A DNA stretch of 64,000 bases from Pyropia haitanensis. Its lineage: Eukaryota > Rhodophyta > Bangiophyceae > Bangiales > Bangiaceae. The stretch spans positions 186,001-250,000 of the forward strand of contig SDUX01000004.1 in NCBI GenBank assembly GCA_008729055.1, given 5' to 3'. The position numbers were made by a program, and so were the translations under genes. The notes beneath the pieces were generated by a model that ran no database searches, was not told the DNA's origin, and saw only the letters and a list, made by a program, of their open reading frames with translations. Shown here piece after piece: positions 1-11,381 of this stretch (position 1 is the stretch's first letter; every line of letters starts with the position of its first letter).

Positions 1-16
1 CCCCTGCCCCGACGCC

Positions 17-179
17 TTAGGCGTCAGCGGCGGCGTTACCGCCGCCGGCGGCCGCTGCAGCTGCCGCGCCGCCCTTGCGGCCGCCGCCGCCTTGGCCGCC
101 TCCACCGCCACCGCCAGCTTGGTTGGCGTCTCGGCTGCCCTGGCGGCCGCCTCCGCCTTGGCCACCGCCCTTCTTGTTT

Positions 180-211
<32 letters not shown>

Positions 212-1258
212 TCCGCCGCCGCCGTCGGACTTGCGCTTGTTGCCGCCGCCTCCGCCGCCGCCCCCGCCACCGCCTCCGCCGCCGCCGCCGCCTCCACCGC
301 CGCCGCCGCCCGGCCCACCGCCTGGGCGTCGCTTCTGGCGGCGCCTGGGAGCGTTGAGCCGCGCCTCGGCGGCGCGCTTGGTGAAGACGCGTGCCTCGTC
401 GACGGCAACGGCGTTGAGGAACCGCTGCCAGCCAGGGCCTCGCCCGCGGTTGCGCGGCACGGCGTCCGTAGCGAGGTAGAGCTCAGCGAGGCCGGGCTCA
501 TTCTTGCTGGCGACCAGGTAGTCGTACCTGGCCGCGATGATGCGGTAGTGCACCCTCGTAGCGACGGCGAGCCAGGCGAGCCTAGCCTCCAGCGTACTCT
601 CCGTAAGGGAGTCCCGCTGGTGGTAGAGGGAAGCGGCCGCGTTGGCGAGGTCTTGCGCCCCGGTCGCGGCGACGTAGGTCGCGTTGGCCTCCTCGTAGTC
701 TTGGTCGGACTTCGGGAAGTTAGCGACGTGCTCGACGTCCGCCGGGGTGAAGGGGACCGGCAGCTCGTCCGGGCGCCGGATCCGCTTTGGCATCTTGAAG
801 GCAACCAAGACGTCGCCGGGCGCCGGGATGGCGGGGTCATCGAGCCCGTCGGGGTGCCCGGCATACTCGTCCTCCCCCCGCCCGCCGTTGCGGTAGACCG
901 GCCCGCCCTCCGAGTCGTCGTCGGTAACGTTGGAGAAAACGAGGGAGTCGTTGTTCTCCCGCCCGGCTTCCCACCGGGCGCCACCAGTCGCCGGGTTTGG
1001 CTGCGAAGCAGCCCGATCTGCGTCCTGAGCCGCCCGGCGGGCAGGTGAGGAGTCGGAGGCAGGGGGGCCGCCGGCTGCCGCAGCAGCCGCCGGCTGCACC
1101 GGGGTGCCGCCCCCCCCGTCATCGCCGGCAGCACCCGCAGCCGCCGGCTGAGCGGCCGCAAACGCGCGCGCCAGAGCAGCAATCTCAGCGCGCAGCTCCG
1201 CCACGTCCGCGGCGGAGGCAGCCCCGTCGGGAAGTCCGCCCGGCGGGGAATCACCCAT
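17..1258 (-). CDS. Gag-like protein, possible retroelement remnant
   Basis: The ORF encodes 413 aa from the ATG at 1258 to a TAA at 17-19; the frame is open a further 25 codons upstream to another ATG at 1333. It starts with a short helix rich in Ala/Glu/Leu (VAELRAEIAALARAF), then an acidic Ser/Asp-rich linker, then a more normal globular stretch of about 130 residues with aromatic and charged residues. It ends in a basic tail of long glycine runs broken by NKRK, NKK and RQGSR patches, which would suit nucleic-acid binding. Architecture (N-terminal coil, helical core, basic Gly-rich tail) resembles a retrotransposon Gag, and any pol gene would lie beyond the left edge. I see no zinc knuckle and no reverse transcriptase, so this is a guess from layout; it may equally be a host RNA-binding protein. 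Confidence 0.4.
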
Positions 1259-1333
1259 ACTAAGCACGTTCAACGCGCAGTCTGCGCCGACCACGTGACG
1301 AGCACGGGTAGCCGTCGGCTGGCCACGCCACAA

Positions 1334-2778
1334 ACGCGGGGCAAGCCGACGGACGCTACCGAGCGCCTGGCGCTCGGAGGTGGCCCGCGCGGCCGCCTAT
1401 GAAGGCGCCGGTGCCCGACGCCCAGGCCGCCCGCCGCGCCGGGGGCCCCCGCCAGAGAAGAAACGGCCAGCCCGCACACAGGGGCCCGCCGTGCCGGTCC
1501 GCCGCCGCCAAGCGGCACCGGTCCGTGCGGCGGGCTATGGTGTCGTGGGTCCGTGCGGTGGCGGGAAGCCAGTAGGCGTAGCGGGGGGAGTGGGAAGGCG
1601 GTGCCGAAACCGCCGGCGGCCGCAGCCGCCTGGTTGGCGCCGTCCGTGGACGGCCCAGCCAACCGTCCGCCCGGGTGCTCCGCCGACCGCCAGCGTGGGA
1701 TCCCCCCCCTCGGCCGCGCGGGCCGGATAGCCAGTTACCGGCCGGTGCCCAGGATCACAGGGGGTTAAAGTATTTGTCCTGATGTCTGTCTGGGTGGTGG
1801 TGGTGGGGGGGGGGGGGCCCCCCCGGCCGACTGCCAGCACACCCACGACCCCGCGCCGCCGCGCGTGACCGTGTGTGCCGCGCGGGCGCCCCACGTTCGC
1901 GGCGGCCGCCCCAGCGTCCAAGGTGACTACGTGTAGTTGCACGCCGCACGGGGGCCGTCGCGGGTTCCGTCGCGGCCAGCCCCGCCGCCCGATCTGTGGG
2001 TGGGTGGCGTCTGTCGGTGGGGGCGAGGGGGGGGGGGGGGGGTGGGCGCTAGCGAGGGGGAAAGGGGGGGGGGGGGGGGGGGGGGGGGCGGTGGAGGGCG
2101 GCCGCCGGATGGCCGCCCCTCGGCCGCCGCCGCCCCGCCCCCCCGGCCGCCCGCCGCCGGCCGCGGCCGCCGCGGCCGGTGTGGTTGGCGAGCCGCCCCG
2201 CGGCACGGCGGTGGTGGCCACGCGCGGCGGCCGGCGTGGCCGGCGGCAAGCGGCGGGCGGGCGGGCGGGCGGGCGGGCGGGCGGGCGGGCAGGAGGGCGG
2301 CGGCCGCGGCGGCGGCGGCCGCGGGCGGGCGGGACGGGGACCGCCCGCGGCGGTCGCGGCGCACCCCGCCTGCGGCGCGGGTGGGAGGGGGGAGGCGGCG
2401 GGGCGCGCTGCCCAAGCGGCGACCGCCGGTGCGCCGCGGCGGGCGCGCCACACCCCCCCGCCGCCGCGCCCACCGGCGCCGCGGGCGGCCACGCCCCGCT
2501 CGCGCGCGCGCGCGCGCGCGGCGCGGCAACGACGCCGCGCCGCTGCTCCCCCGCAAGCGCCGTCACGGCGGGGGCGGCGGCCACGCGCGCGCGGCGGCGG
2601 CAGGGCCGGCCGGCTGCAGCGGGCCGGCCGGCTGGCCGGCCGGCCGGCTGGCGGCGCGCGCGCGCGTCGCCGCCCGGTTTGAAATTTCAAGGGGGCGGCC
2701 CGCCGCCGCGGCCGCCGCGGTCGCGTCGCCCCGGCCCGTGGGCGCGTGCGTGCGGGGCGGGCACCGCACAGGGGCGGC

Positions 2779-2810
<32 letters not shown>

Positions 2811-3245
2811 TGGTGGCGGTAGCAGTGGGGGTGGGGGTGGGGGTGGGGGGGTGGGGGGTGGGGGTGGGGGGTGGGTGACGGCGGTGGCGGTGGGGAGGGG
2901 GGGGGGGGGACGGCGCCCGTCGCGGGTGCGGTGGCCGCGCGGGGGGTGGGTGGCGGCGCCGGCGGCGGCGTTGCGGGAGGTGCGCCGCGGCCGACGCGTG
3001 GTGCGGTGGGGTGGGGGGCTCGCCGCTCGCAGCGTGCGGGGAGGGTGTGAGGGTGGGGGGGGAGGGGAGGCACGCCCCGCCGCCGCGGCGGCCGCCGCAG
3101 ACGGGGCGGCGCGTGGCGCGTCGGCCCGCGACCGGCAGCGGTCGGCGGCCGCGCGGGCGGCCCGCCGCGGCGGGGGGGTTCGCCCCGCCGGCGGCGGCGG
3201 CGGCTGGCGGCGTGGCCCGCCGCCGCGGCACCGCCGCGGCCACGC

Positions 3246-3282
<37 letters not shown>

Positions 3283-3924
3283 TGGTGGTGCCGCGCGGCC
3301 GCCGTCTGCTGCTGGGGTTTGGGGGGGGGGGGGACGCCCCGCGCGGGGGCGGCGGCAACGCGGCGGGGTGGGCGCCGCGGGGGGGGGGGGGGGGGGGGCG
3401 CCGACGCGGCGGAGCGCCGCTGGCCAAACCAAACCGTCACGGGGGGGGGACCCGCCGCGCGGTGAGCGCCGCCGCCGCCCGCCCCGCCCGCCGTCCCGCT
3501 GTGCGCGCGGCCGCCGCCGTCCTCCCCGTCCTCTTCTGGTGCGCCAGTCCGCTCGGGTTTCTTTTCCATCCACCCGCCCTTGCGCCCTGGTGTGCTTCTC
3601 CGTCGTGCGCCTGGAGGTTGCGTCCGCTGCTCTCCGCACTCCCACCCGTCCGTTACCCCTCTACGCTCTCTGTTGCTGCCCTTTTCCATCCCCTCTGCCG
3701 CACTCCTTCCCTCCCTCATTCTCCTCCCGCCCCCCCCCACTCCCTCGCCTGCCCCACTCCCCACCCCCCCGACTGCCTCCTCTTCCCCCATCCCCTCTTC
3801 CCCCCGCGCCTACCCCCCAACCACACCCGCCCTCCCCCCCCTGCCCACGTGTTCCCCTCCCCCACCCTGCATCGCCGCGTCACGCCCCCTTCCCCCCCCC
3901 CCCCCCCCCCCGACCCTCGCCACC
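1334..3924. other. Gene-free low-complexity GC-rich stretch
   Basis: No frame here shows recognisable protein. It is dominated by simple sequence: a G run of 16 at 2027-2042 and of 25 at 2064-2088, GGGC tetranucleotide repeats near 2255-2290, CG dinucleotides near 2505-2520, GGT/GGC repeats near 2775-2860 and GCC/GGC blocks near 3240-3285. The last 400 bases before the Rho GTPase start are C/T-rich, as expected for a 5' leader or promoter in this genome. Long open frames on both strands result from the lack of A/T, not from coding. Confidence 0.6.
2027..2088 (+). repeat. Paired poly-G tracts (16 and 25 G)
   Basis: Two uninterrupted G runs separated by about 20 bases. They can form G-quadruplexes on the plus strand and are likely to be of uncertain length in any assembly. 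Confidence 0.8.
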
Positions 3925-5559
3925 ATGTCCGTTGCCGGCGCCGTCGCCGGCGGCGGTGCCGCCCCCGACACGTCCCGGCGCGTCAAGACCGTCCTCGTCG
4001 GCGACGGCAGCGTCGGCAAGACGTGCATGCTCTTCTCCTACTCGCGCAACGAGTTTCCCCGCCACTACGTGCCGACCGTCTTTGACACCTACTCGGCGAC
4101 GGTGTACGTGGACGGGCAGCCACAGAGTGCGTTTCTCTTATCCTTCTGTTTTTCTTTTTTGGGGGGGGGCGGGGGGTGGGGGGGGTGGATGGGGAGGGTT
4201 GCGAGGGTGGCCGTTTTTCTTGTGGCGCTCCTCTTGTGTGTGCCGAGAGCCGTGGCGGCGGATGTCTGTGTTTGGGTAGGAGGGGGAGGGAGTGGGGGTG
4301 GGGGGTGGTGCTCGGGCCGCCGGGGTTGGCCAGCCGCCATGACGGCACTGGACGGACCCACCGGTGCGTACGGTAGTCGACGAGTGGCTGCCGCCACAGC
4401 ATCGGGGACGCGTGCACCGGGCTTGACCCCCGGATGGAGGCACGTCGCGCCACGGGCCATGGGGAGCTCAAACAACCCAGCAAGGGGCTGGCGGTCGGGT
4501 GTGGGACGGCCCTGCCGTGGCGTCTCCTTCCACGGCCGCGGCGGCGCACACGCACTGACACCCCCCCCGCCCCCCCGTACTCTGTCCACCGCCGTGTTGT
4601 GCCGCGACCGTCTGCCGCGCATTGCGTGGCTTGGTGGACCCCCCCCCCTGCGACGCACGCGCGGACTGCCGGCCGTCGGTGGCGGTGACCGGCCGCAGCC
4701 CTCGAGCTGTGGGATTCCGCGGGGCAGGAAGACTATGCGAGGTGCGTTGGCGGTGCAAGACGGGAGACACTGTCGGAGGGGGGGGGGGGGGGGAGGGGGG
4801 GCGACGGTCGGTGCGGCACCCGCCGACCGCCGTGTGGCTCGCCGTTGGGGCTGTGGCAGGGGGAGTGGCCGTTGCGTAGCGGCCATGCGCAGACGTTGCG
4901 CTTGCCACGCCCCCCGCCGCGCCACGTGCTGCAACCGGGGTACGAGGCCGGCAGCCCCACGCGTCGGGCATGGCTGCTGACCCGTTCGCCCTTGGCACTT
5001 GCCGTGCGTCTGTCCCTCCCATACTCCCTGTCCTTCCCTGCCTCGCTTCCATTCTCTGGCGCGCTCCCCCCGCCCCCCTCCCCCCTCCACGCCAACCGAC
5101 CCCGGCAGATTGCGCGCCCTCTCCTACCACGAGACCGACGTCTTCCTCCTCTGCTTCTCCCTCGTGCACCGGGCGAGCCTCGAAAACGTCACCTCCTCCT
5201 GGGCACCCGAACTCCGCCGCGCCAGCCCCGCCTCCGCGCTCATCCTCGTTGGCACCAAGGCGGACCTCCGGGGCGACCCGGCCGAGGTCGCCCGCCTCGC
5301 CGCGCGTGCCGACACGCCCGTCTCTACCGCCGAGGGCGCCGCGGTGGGGCGTGCGATCGGGGCGGCGCGGTACCTTGAGTGCAGCGCGCTGACGCAGGTG
5401 GGGCTGAAGGACGTGTTTGATGACGCCCTGCGGCTGACGCTGTGCCCGCCGGCGGTGGGGGGGGGGGCGGGGGGGGGGGTGGGAGGGGGGGAGGGGGGGT
5501 GGGGGGGGGGGAAGGCCACTGCCAAGGCCTCTCCGTCGGGGTGTTGTGTCATTTCGTAG
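3925..5559 (+). CDS. Rho-family small GTPase (Rac-like), three exons
   Basis: Joining 3925-4126, 4699-4741 and 5109-5559 gives 231 aa. The P-loop GDGSVGKT is at residues 26-33, followed by the effector loop [10 protein letters not shown]. Switch II ([14 protein letters not shown]) is encoded almost entirely by the 43-nt middle exon; the usual Thr of DTAGQE is Ser. TKAD is the Rho-type base-recognition motif and ECSAL is G5. The C-terminus is a Gly-rich insert and then CVIS, a CAAX box for prenylation and membrane attachment. Rho proteins switch actin, polarity and NADPH-oxidase outputs at the plasma membrane. Both introns begin GTGCGT and end CAG (4127-4698 and 4742-5108). The ATG at 3925 lies in a CACC-ATG context after a pyrimidine-rich leader. 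Family is certain; Rac versus other Rho subgroup is inferred from TKAD and length. Confidence 0.93.
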
Positions 5560-7961
5560 AGGGACGGGAGGGGAGGGAGGGGGGTGGCGGTGCCGGGGGG
5601 GGAGCCGGCCGGGAGGGGGGACTGGGAAGGGGAGGCAACGGAATAACAGACCGACCAAACTTTTGCTGGGGGTGCGGGGGGGGGTGGGGGGGGTGACTGG
5701 CCGAGAAACCATTTGCATGGTGACGGCAGCGGGTGGCGGGGGTGACGGCCGCGGACCGACGCCACGGGGCTGCCGCCGAGGACCGTGGCGACGCGCGAGA
5801 AGCGCCAGCCGGTCGGCAAACGCGACCCACTCCCCGCCGGCGGGGGACCGAGACGCGGCCGGCCACCGCGTCGGCGGCGGCGCCGGGGCACCGCGGTCGC
5901 GCCAGTGGCGGTGACGGAGCCCCACGGGGAGAGGGTGGTGAGGTACCCTCAGCGGCGGGGGCAGGCGGCGTCCTCGATCGTCTCGGCCGACACCCACAAG
6001 CCGGTCACGTCGACGCGGGCGGCGGCGGCGGCGCCAAAGCAGCCGCCGCTGCTGCCGCCTCTAGCGCCGGGCGCCACCCACCCTCAACGGCCGCCGTACC
6101 CGCTCAGGATGGAAAACGTCACGTCCGACGCCGCGCCGCCGCCGCCGCTGCCGTCACCGCCACCGCCACCACGGCCGTCGTACAGGCTTGCGACGGAGGA
6201 GAGCGCGCCTGTTTACCCCACCGCCTCTCCCTCCTTATCACCCCCATCGGCGCTGTGGGAATAAAGGTCTGTATCTTTCTACCGACCCACCGCGGCGCCG
6301 ACCGCGCCGCGGCGGGCCCAGCTATGTAGGTCACCCAGCACCGCATCCCCACTCATCGACCGCTCCCCCTCCCGCGCGGCCACCACTGTCTCGCCCAGAC
6401 AGAGCCGTGTGGAAGGTGCCGATCGTCTTGTTGCGCGCCCAGCCGCCAACAGCACGCTGGCCGTACTTGCACTGTGATCACGTAAGTCCCTTGGAGACTT
6501 GCCGTCCATCACCAGACCAGCTCACAGGCGCCGCCACGCCCCCCCCCAATAGTACGCCGGCGCGGCAGTACCAGTACAGCACGCTGCTCTACGCATCGAA
6601 GCGTCTTCTTCCTGGACTGGAGAGCGCGTTCATGGGAGACTCCATCCACTGAGGTTGAAGAAACCAGACAGTGCGTCGGGAGGCAACAGGAAAGTGTAAT
6701 CGCAGCGATGGGAAACAGAGAGGGCTCGTGCGATCCGCTCGAGAGGAGGGCGGCGCTTGGAAAAGAGCAGACACAGCGCATTAGCAAGGAAGCAAGAGAT
6801 CGTCGAAAACAAATACAAAGGCGCTCGCAGTGCTCGCAACTGCTTGCAGCTGCGAGCATACGCGAGCACTGTGAGCACCCCCCAGAAAAGGCCACTTCAG
6901 AGACGCCGCACGGGTGCTCGCAGTGCTTGCAATGCTCGCATGTGCTCGTTGCCTGCACGCACCACTAGGCAGTCTGCGACGATGGAAGAGCACGCCAGTC
7001 ATGACAGGGTCGGCTGATGCCTGCCGCCACGGCACGGTGCCGACTCTGTACGGGCGTGGTCCGTCTCTGCGCTAGCCACGGGGCTTGGCGCGATCCCGCC
7101 TGACTGCCGATGCACCTTGGCCGCGCGGCCCAGCGCCACCGGTGCTGTACAAAGACTCACCTCCCCACCCTGCCGACAGCACGGCCACCGCTCTGGTGGG
7201 GCGACCGTCCCCCGCATCGCCGCGTGCATACCGGGGTGGCACCCCAGTGAACCCTCACAGGCGGGGCCGATGGTATGGCTGATGGGAAGGACCTCCTGCT
7301 GTGAGGCTGCCGGGGCGCCCCGGGACGCTGGGTGGAGCGTACCCTCCCTACAGAGCACAACGGCTGCACATGCAGGTGGGGGCGCGTACAGCAAGGCGGG
7401 AACCTCCTGTGCCGCAGCGGGCGCCCTCGGGGTGCTGCCGGTAGTACGACCAACGGCAGGGCGCGGAGCAGCACCACCAATCACGCGGCATCGGCGCTCT
7501 GACCATGAAATCTAGACGTTTGCACCGATCTCAATGGCGCATACAGGTTCCCCGCGGCCGCGTCTTGTGAGAGAGACGACGGGTCCAATGGCCGCCGGCT
7601 CGTACCCTAGCATCACTAGCTAGCCGCTGGCAGATGGCCGCAGTGGTCCCGGCAGCATGGGCGCGTGCTGCCGAGCCCGGTGTGCTGGACGGGCGCCCAG
7701 CGGCACGCCGCGCACCAGCAGGGCGCAGGCAGGACAGCACTGGGCAGCCCACACGCGGTCGTATCCCCCACCCCCCCCCTCCAGCGTCTCCGTCACAAGA
7801 CAAGACCGCGGCAGGGGCGGGTGTCCAAGTCGCAGCAAGAAGAGAGCGCAGCGGCATTCAAAGGCACTCCTTCCGATGGCGGCGGGGCCTACGCGCGTCT
7901 CCTTCCGTGCTCACCGGACCGAGACCCCCCCCCCCCCGCGCCACGCTCTGAGCATGTGACC
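5560..7961. other. Intergenic stretch, no supported gene
   Basis: This follows the Rho gene. An AATAAA at 6260-6265 could be its polyadenylation signal, which would imply a 3' UTR of about 700 nt. Open frames at 5733-6329 and 5785-6264 are rich in Arg/Pro/Ala with no recognisable fold. From about 6500 to 7600 the GC content drops and the sequence looks like old repeat DNA, including the GCTCGCA-rich block at 6815-6962. Confidence 0.5.
6815..6962 (+). repeat. Diverged relative of the 49-53 kb X repeat
   Basis: Short motifs such as GCTCGCAGTGC, TTGCAGCTG, GAGCACTG and GCATGTGCT occur in the same order and spacing as in the X repeat around 49640-49760. By eye about two thirds of positions match. 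It is also internally repetitive (GCTCGCA units). It is most likely an older dispersed copy of the same sequence family. Confidence 0.45.
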
Positions 7962-10193
7962 ATGGGGCTTTCCCGGTGGACTGCTGTCGTCGTTGGCGCC
8001 CTGGCGGCCGCGGCGGCGGGCTCAACCGTTCCCGTCTCTGCCGGCCGCGGCCTGAACTTTCCCGCTTCCCCCCCCGGGCTGGGCGCGTTTGACAAGCTCG
8101 CCGCCCTCCAGTGCCCCCTGCCGACACCGCCGCGCGCGGAAGACGACGCGCCCTGCCGCCGCGTCTTGGCAGTGTCGGAGATGGCGCCCGCCGCCGCCTG
8201 CTTGCCGGCGCCGGCGGACGTGTGCCCGCCGCCAACGTACGGGCGCGTCTACCTGGGCGGCGGCGACAAGGTGGACGACCTCAGCCACGCGCTGCCGTAC
8301 GACCGGCACGCGTGGCGGTCGCGGCTGGACATGCTCCGCCGGGGGCCGCTGCAGCCCGGGTGGGTGCTGCGGAGCAAGCGGGTGGCCCACCCGGCCGAGC
8401 GCGGCGACGCCCGCGCCCGGTGGCTACCGGCCGCCGCCCGCCTTGCGGGCGACGCGCTGCTGCACGAGCGGGAGGTGGCGAGCCGCCTGGCGCTCACCCG
8501 CAACACCTTTTCCGCGAGCATCCAGCGCGTGACGGGCAAGTACGACGTGCTGTCCGTGACGCGCCTCTCCGCGGGCGTGTGCGCCGACGCCAACTGCTCC
8601 GCCACGGCGGCGGTGGATGTGGCGGGCGCGGCGATCGACGACTTTGGCGGCGGCCGCCTTCCCATCCTCACCGCCCCCGTCGGCGAGGACGGCCGCCAGT
8701 CCCGCGCGCGGGCGCCCGTCGCGATGCAGGACGCGGACGTGCTCGCGCTCGGCCGCGCCGTCCTCGCCGACCCGACCTGGCTCGGCGCCCCCGCCGACGG
8801 CGGCCCGTGGCGGTTGCGGGCGCGCGTCGAGATGAGCACCGCCTGCCACGCCGGCGGCTCGATGAAGAACGACATGGTGCCCCGCCGCTTCCGCAACGAC
8901 ACCACCGGCCGCTGGACGGTGGGGTGGCAGCTGGGCAACGCCACCACCCGCCGCGTCAGCGCCTTGTGGCTGCAGGCCGTCGCGTCGCTCGCGTGCCGGC
9001 AGCCCGCCTGGCTCCCCCGCCAGCCACCCCTGTGTGCCGCGCCCGCCGCGGCGGCGCGCGGCTGGCGGCGCCTCCGCGCGTGGCGGCCCGCCCGCGGGGT
9101 CGCCCTCCGCAACTGTGGCGCCACGTGGTTCCTCCGCCCGCCGACCGTGGCGGCGGCGGCGGCCAACGGCACCCGCGGCGGCGGGGTGGCGGCCGACGGC
9201 ACCCGCGGCGGCGGGGCGGCCAGCCGCCGCCGCAGCGCCTGCCGACGGCCGCTGCGGCCCCGCGTGCGGCCGTACCGCCCGCCGTGGGTGACCGGCCTCG
9301 GCGGGCGGGAGATCAACCCGCGCAGCGCGGCCGAGGCGGCGCTCGCCACGCGGGTGGCCGCGTGCCCAGAGGCCGCCGCCGCCGGCGCGGCGTTTTGGGC
9401 GGGCCGCCTCCGCCACGGCGGCTGGGCCGAGAGCTACACCGCCCTCGAGGCGCCGCGGCAAGGCTCGGGCCACCACTTTGACCCGTCGCTCTTCAACGTG
9501 GACCCGCCCGCCGGCCGCGCCAGCGCCATTGACATTGTCCTGTCGCTCATCGTGGTGCTCCCCGAGGCCGCCGCGCTCGCCGTGCAGGCCGTCACCCCCG
9601 CCGGCCGCTACTCGGCCGCCGCCATGGTCGCCACCTTTTTTGTCGGCCTCGTGTCCCTGTCGGGCGTCGCGATGCTGGCGGTGCAGGAGGTGGGCGGCGC
9701 CCGCTTCCACGCCGCCGCCGACCTCGACTGGCTGACCCTGCCGGCCACGCCCGCGGTCGCCGCCGCAACGCCGGCGGCGCGCAACCTGGCGGGCGCGCCG
9801 CTGGTGCGCGCCGAGACGCTGCTGCTCGTCCGCACCGTCGGGTACCGGCCGCGGCTGCTGGTGGCGCTCGCGGCGGCCGCCGCCGCCGCGTACCTGGCCA
9901 CGTCGGCCGCCGCGTTTGGCACCGCCGCGGCGCTCCGCCGCCGCCGCGGGCGGGTGGCGGCGGCGGGTGGCCGCCGCGGCCACCGCGGCGGGTCGAGCGC
10001 GGCCACGTGGGGGAGCGCGCCGCGCCACTGGGCCCGCGAGGACCCGCCGTCGCCGGCTGAGGCTGTTGCCAGCTGGTGGCTGCGGCACGGCCCGGGCCGG
10101 CGCGGCGGGTCGCGGCAGCCGCCGACGACGGGGACGGGTTTGGGGCCGCCCCTGGCGGCGGCCGCCACACCGCGGAGCGCGCCGCCAGGGTAG
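7962..10193 (+). CDS. Predicted secreted-domain membrane protein, unknown function
   Basis: The protein is 743 aa from the ATG at 7962; the frame is open upstream, but this Met starts a clear signal peptide (MGLSRWTAVVVGALAAAAAG). A Cys-containing lumenal or extracellular region of about 500 residues follows, with NCS, NDT and NAT glycosylation sequons. Near the C-terminus are three hydrophobic segments, at about 520-545, 553-575 and 630-655, and then a basic Arg/Gly tail that would face the cytosol. The order signal peptide, large ectodomain, three helices suggests a receptor-like or transport-associated protein at the plasma or endomembrane. I recognise no family. It is convergent with the P450, 0.9 kb away. 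No intron was seen. The Arg/Gly repeats near 9165-9230 are low complexity. Confidence 0.7.
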   Translation: MGLSRWTAVVVGALAAAAAGSTVPVSAGRGLNFPASPPGLGAFDKLAALQCPLPTPPRAEDDAPCRRVLAVSEMAPAAACLPAPADVCPPPTYGRVYLGGGDKVDDLSHALPYDRHAWRSRLDMLRRGPLQPGWVLRSKRVAHPAERGDARARWLPAAARLAGDALLHEREVASRLALTRNTFSASIQRVTGKYDVLSVTRLSAGVCADANCSATAAVDVAGAAIDDFGGGRLPILTAPVGEDGRQSRARAPVAMQDADVLALGRAVLADPTWLGAPADGGPWRLRARVEMSTACHAGGSMKNDMVPRRFRNDTTGRWTVGWQLGNATTRRVSALWLQAVASLACRQPAWLPRQPPLCAAPAAAARGWRRLRAWRPARGVALRNCGATWFLRPPTVAAAAANGTRGGGVAADGTRGGGAASRRRSACRRPLRPRVRPYRPPWVTGLGGREINPRSAAEAALATRVAACPEAAAAGAAFWAGRLRHGGWAESYTALEAPRQGSGHHFDPSLFNVDPPAGRASAIDIVLSLIVVLPEAAALAVQAVTPAGRYSAAAMVATFFVGLVSLSGVAMLAVQEVGGARFHAAADLDWLTLPATPAVAAATPAARNLAGAPLVRAETLLLVRTVGYRPRLLVALAAAAAAAYLATSAAAFGTAAALRRRRGRVAAAGGRRGHRGGSSAATWGSAPRHWAREDPPSPAEAVASWWLRHGPGRRGGSRQPPTTGTGLGPPLAAAATPRSAPPG

Positions 10194-11108
10194 GCGACGG
10201 GTCTGCCACAGCGGTAGGCCCCCGCGCGGGGGGGGGGGACGCCGCCGTGACCCCCCTGCCGAGCCACCGCCCCCCCTCTCCCCTGCCGCTGGCCGCCGCT
10301 GTGCGGTCACGCGCCGTGCCGAGCGCGCCTGGGCGCGTGCCCGCCGCCCGCCCGGCCGCCCCGCCGCCGCTCGCGGCGGCACGCGTCGGCGCCGCCGCGG
10401 GGCGGCCCGCCGCGGGCCCCTGCCCGCGGCACGGACCGTCGGCACGCCCGCCGCGGCCGGCGTCGCGGGGCCGCGCCGCGCCGCCCCACCCCGCCGTGGG
10501 TGTGCCGCGGCGGACGCGGCGGCGCCGCGGCGGCCGCGCGCTGCCCACCCCCACGCACGCGCACGCCGCCGCGGGCGCGCCGGGGGGGGCCACATGGGAC
10601 GGGGGTGGCGGGACACACGGCCCGGGTCGGCGCGCCACGCTCGACACAAATACAACAGCAAAAGAGACAGCGTCCATGGGCGCCGCACAGCGTGTCTGCC
10701 CGTCGCATCCAAAGCAAAAAAAAACAAAAACAAAGCAAAAACACGGTCATGAGCACAAGCGGCAGGGAAGGAAAGGGGAGGTCGGGTCGGCCCAGGGGGG
10801 CGTCCGCCCTGGACGTTGGACCGCCGTACCCCTCCCACCCCTGCGCCGACAACAACAAAAAAAAAAAAAGGACCGCGCCACACGGTGCGGGGCGCGCACG
10901 GGCGGCCACCGCGCGGCAACGGCCGCCCGCGGTGGGCCGCGGCGGCAGCAGCCCGTGGCGGGCGGGTCGGGCGGCGGGCAGGTGCGGGCGGGGTAAGCCC
11001 GCGGGCCGGGCCGGGTCGCGGGGCGCGTCCCTACGACCCCCCCTTCCCCCCCACCCCCCCCCCCCGGGCACGCCCCCCCCCCCCGCCCCTCGCCGCCCCT
11101 CCCCCTGC
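10194..11108. other. Convergent intergenic region between membrane protein and P450
   Basis: This holds the 3' ends of two convergent genes. Short A-rich tracts (10712-10742 and 10857-10869) stand out against the GC background, and the last 100 bases are C-rich. No gene was recognised in either strand. Confidence 0.5.
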
Positions 11109-11344
11109 TCAGCGGGTGCGGACCACCTGGATACCCGCCGGCACGACGCCGAGGGCGGGAAACACGGCGGGCCCCCCCCCCTCTGGCCAGCCCACCTCGT
11201 ACCGCCAGTCAACGGCGGCGGCCAGCGCCGCCACCTTGAGCTCCGTCAGCGCCACCGCGGCGCCCGCGCACGCGCGGGGGCCCCGCCCAAACGGCGCGTA
11301 CGCCCACTCGGTCGGCGCGCCGCCCGCGACGCGCGCGCTCGGCG

Positions 11345-11381
<37 letters not shown>

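Noticed and set aside
2049..3791. 580-aa minus-strand frame in the low-complexity stretch
   Set aside because: Composed of homopolymer translations; no globular segment.
5785..6264. 159-aa plus-strand frame ending near AATAAA
   Set aside because: Pro/Arg-rich with no domain; overlaps an equally open second frame and more likely is 3' UTR or intergenic DNA.
8424..10919. 831-aa minus-strand frame over the membrane protein and beyond
   Set aside because: No domain; basic low-complexity composition; the plus strand has a signal peptide and helices in order.
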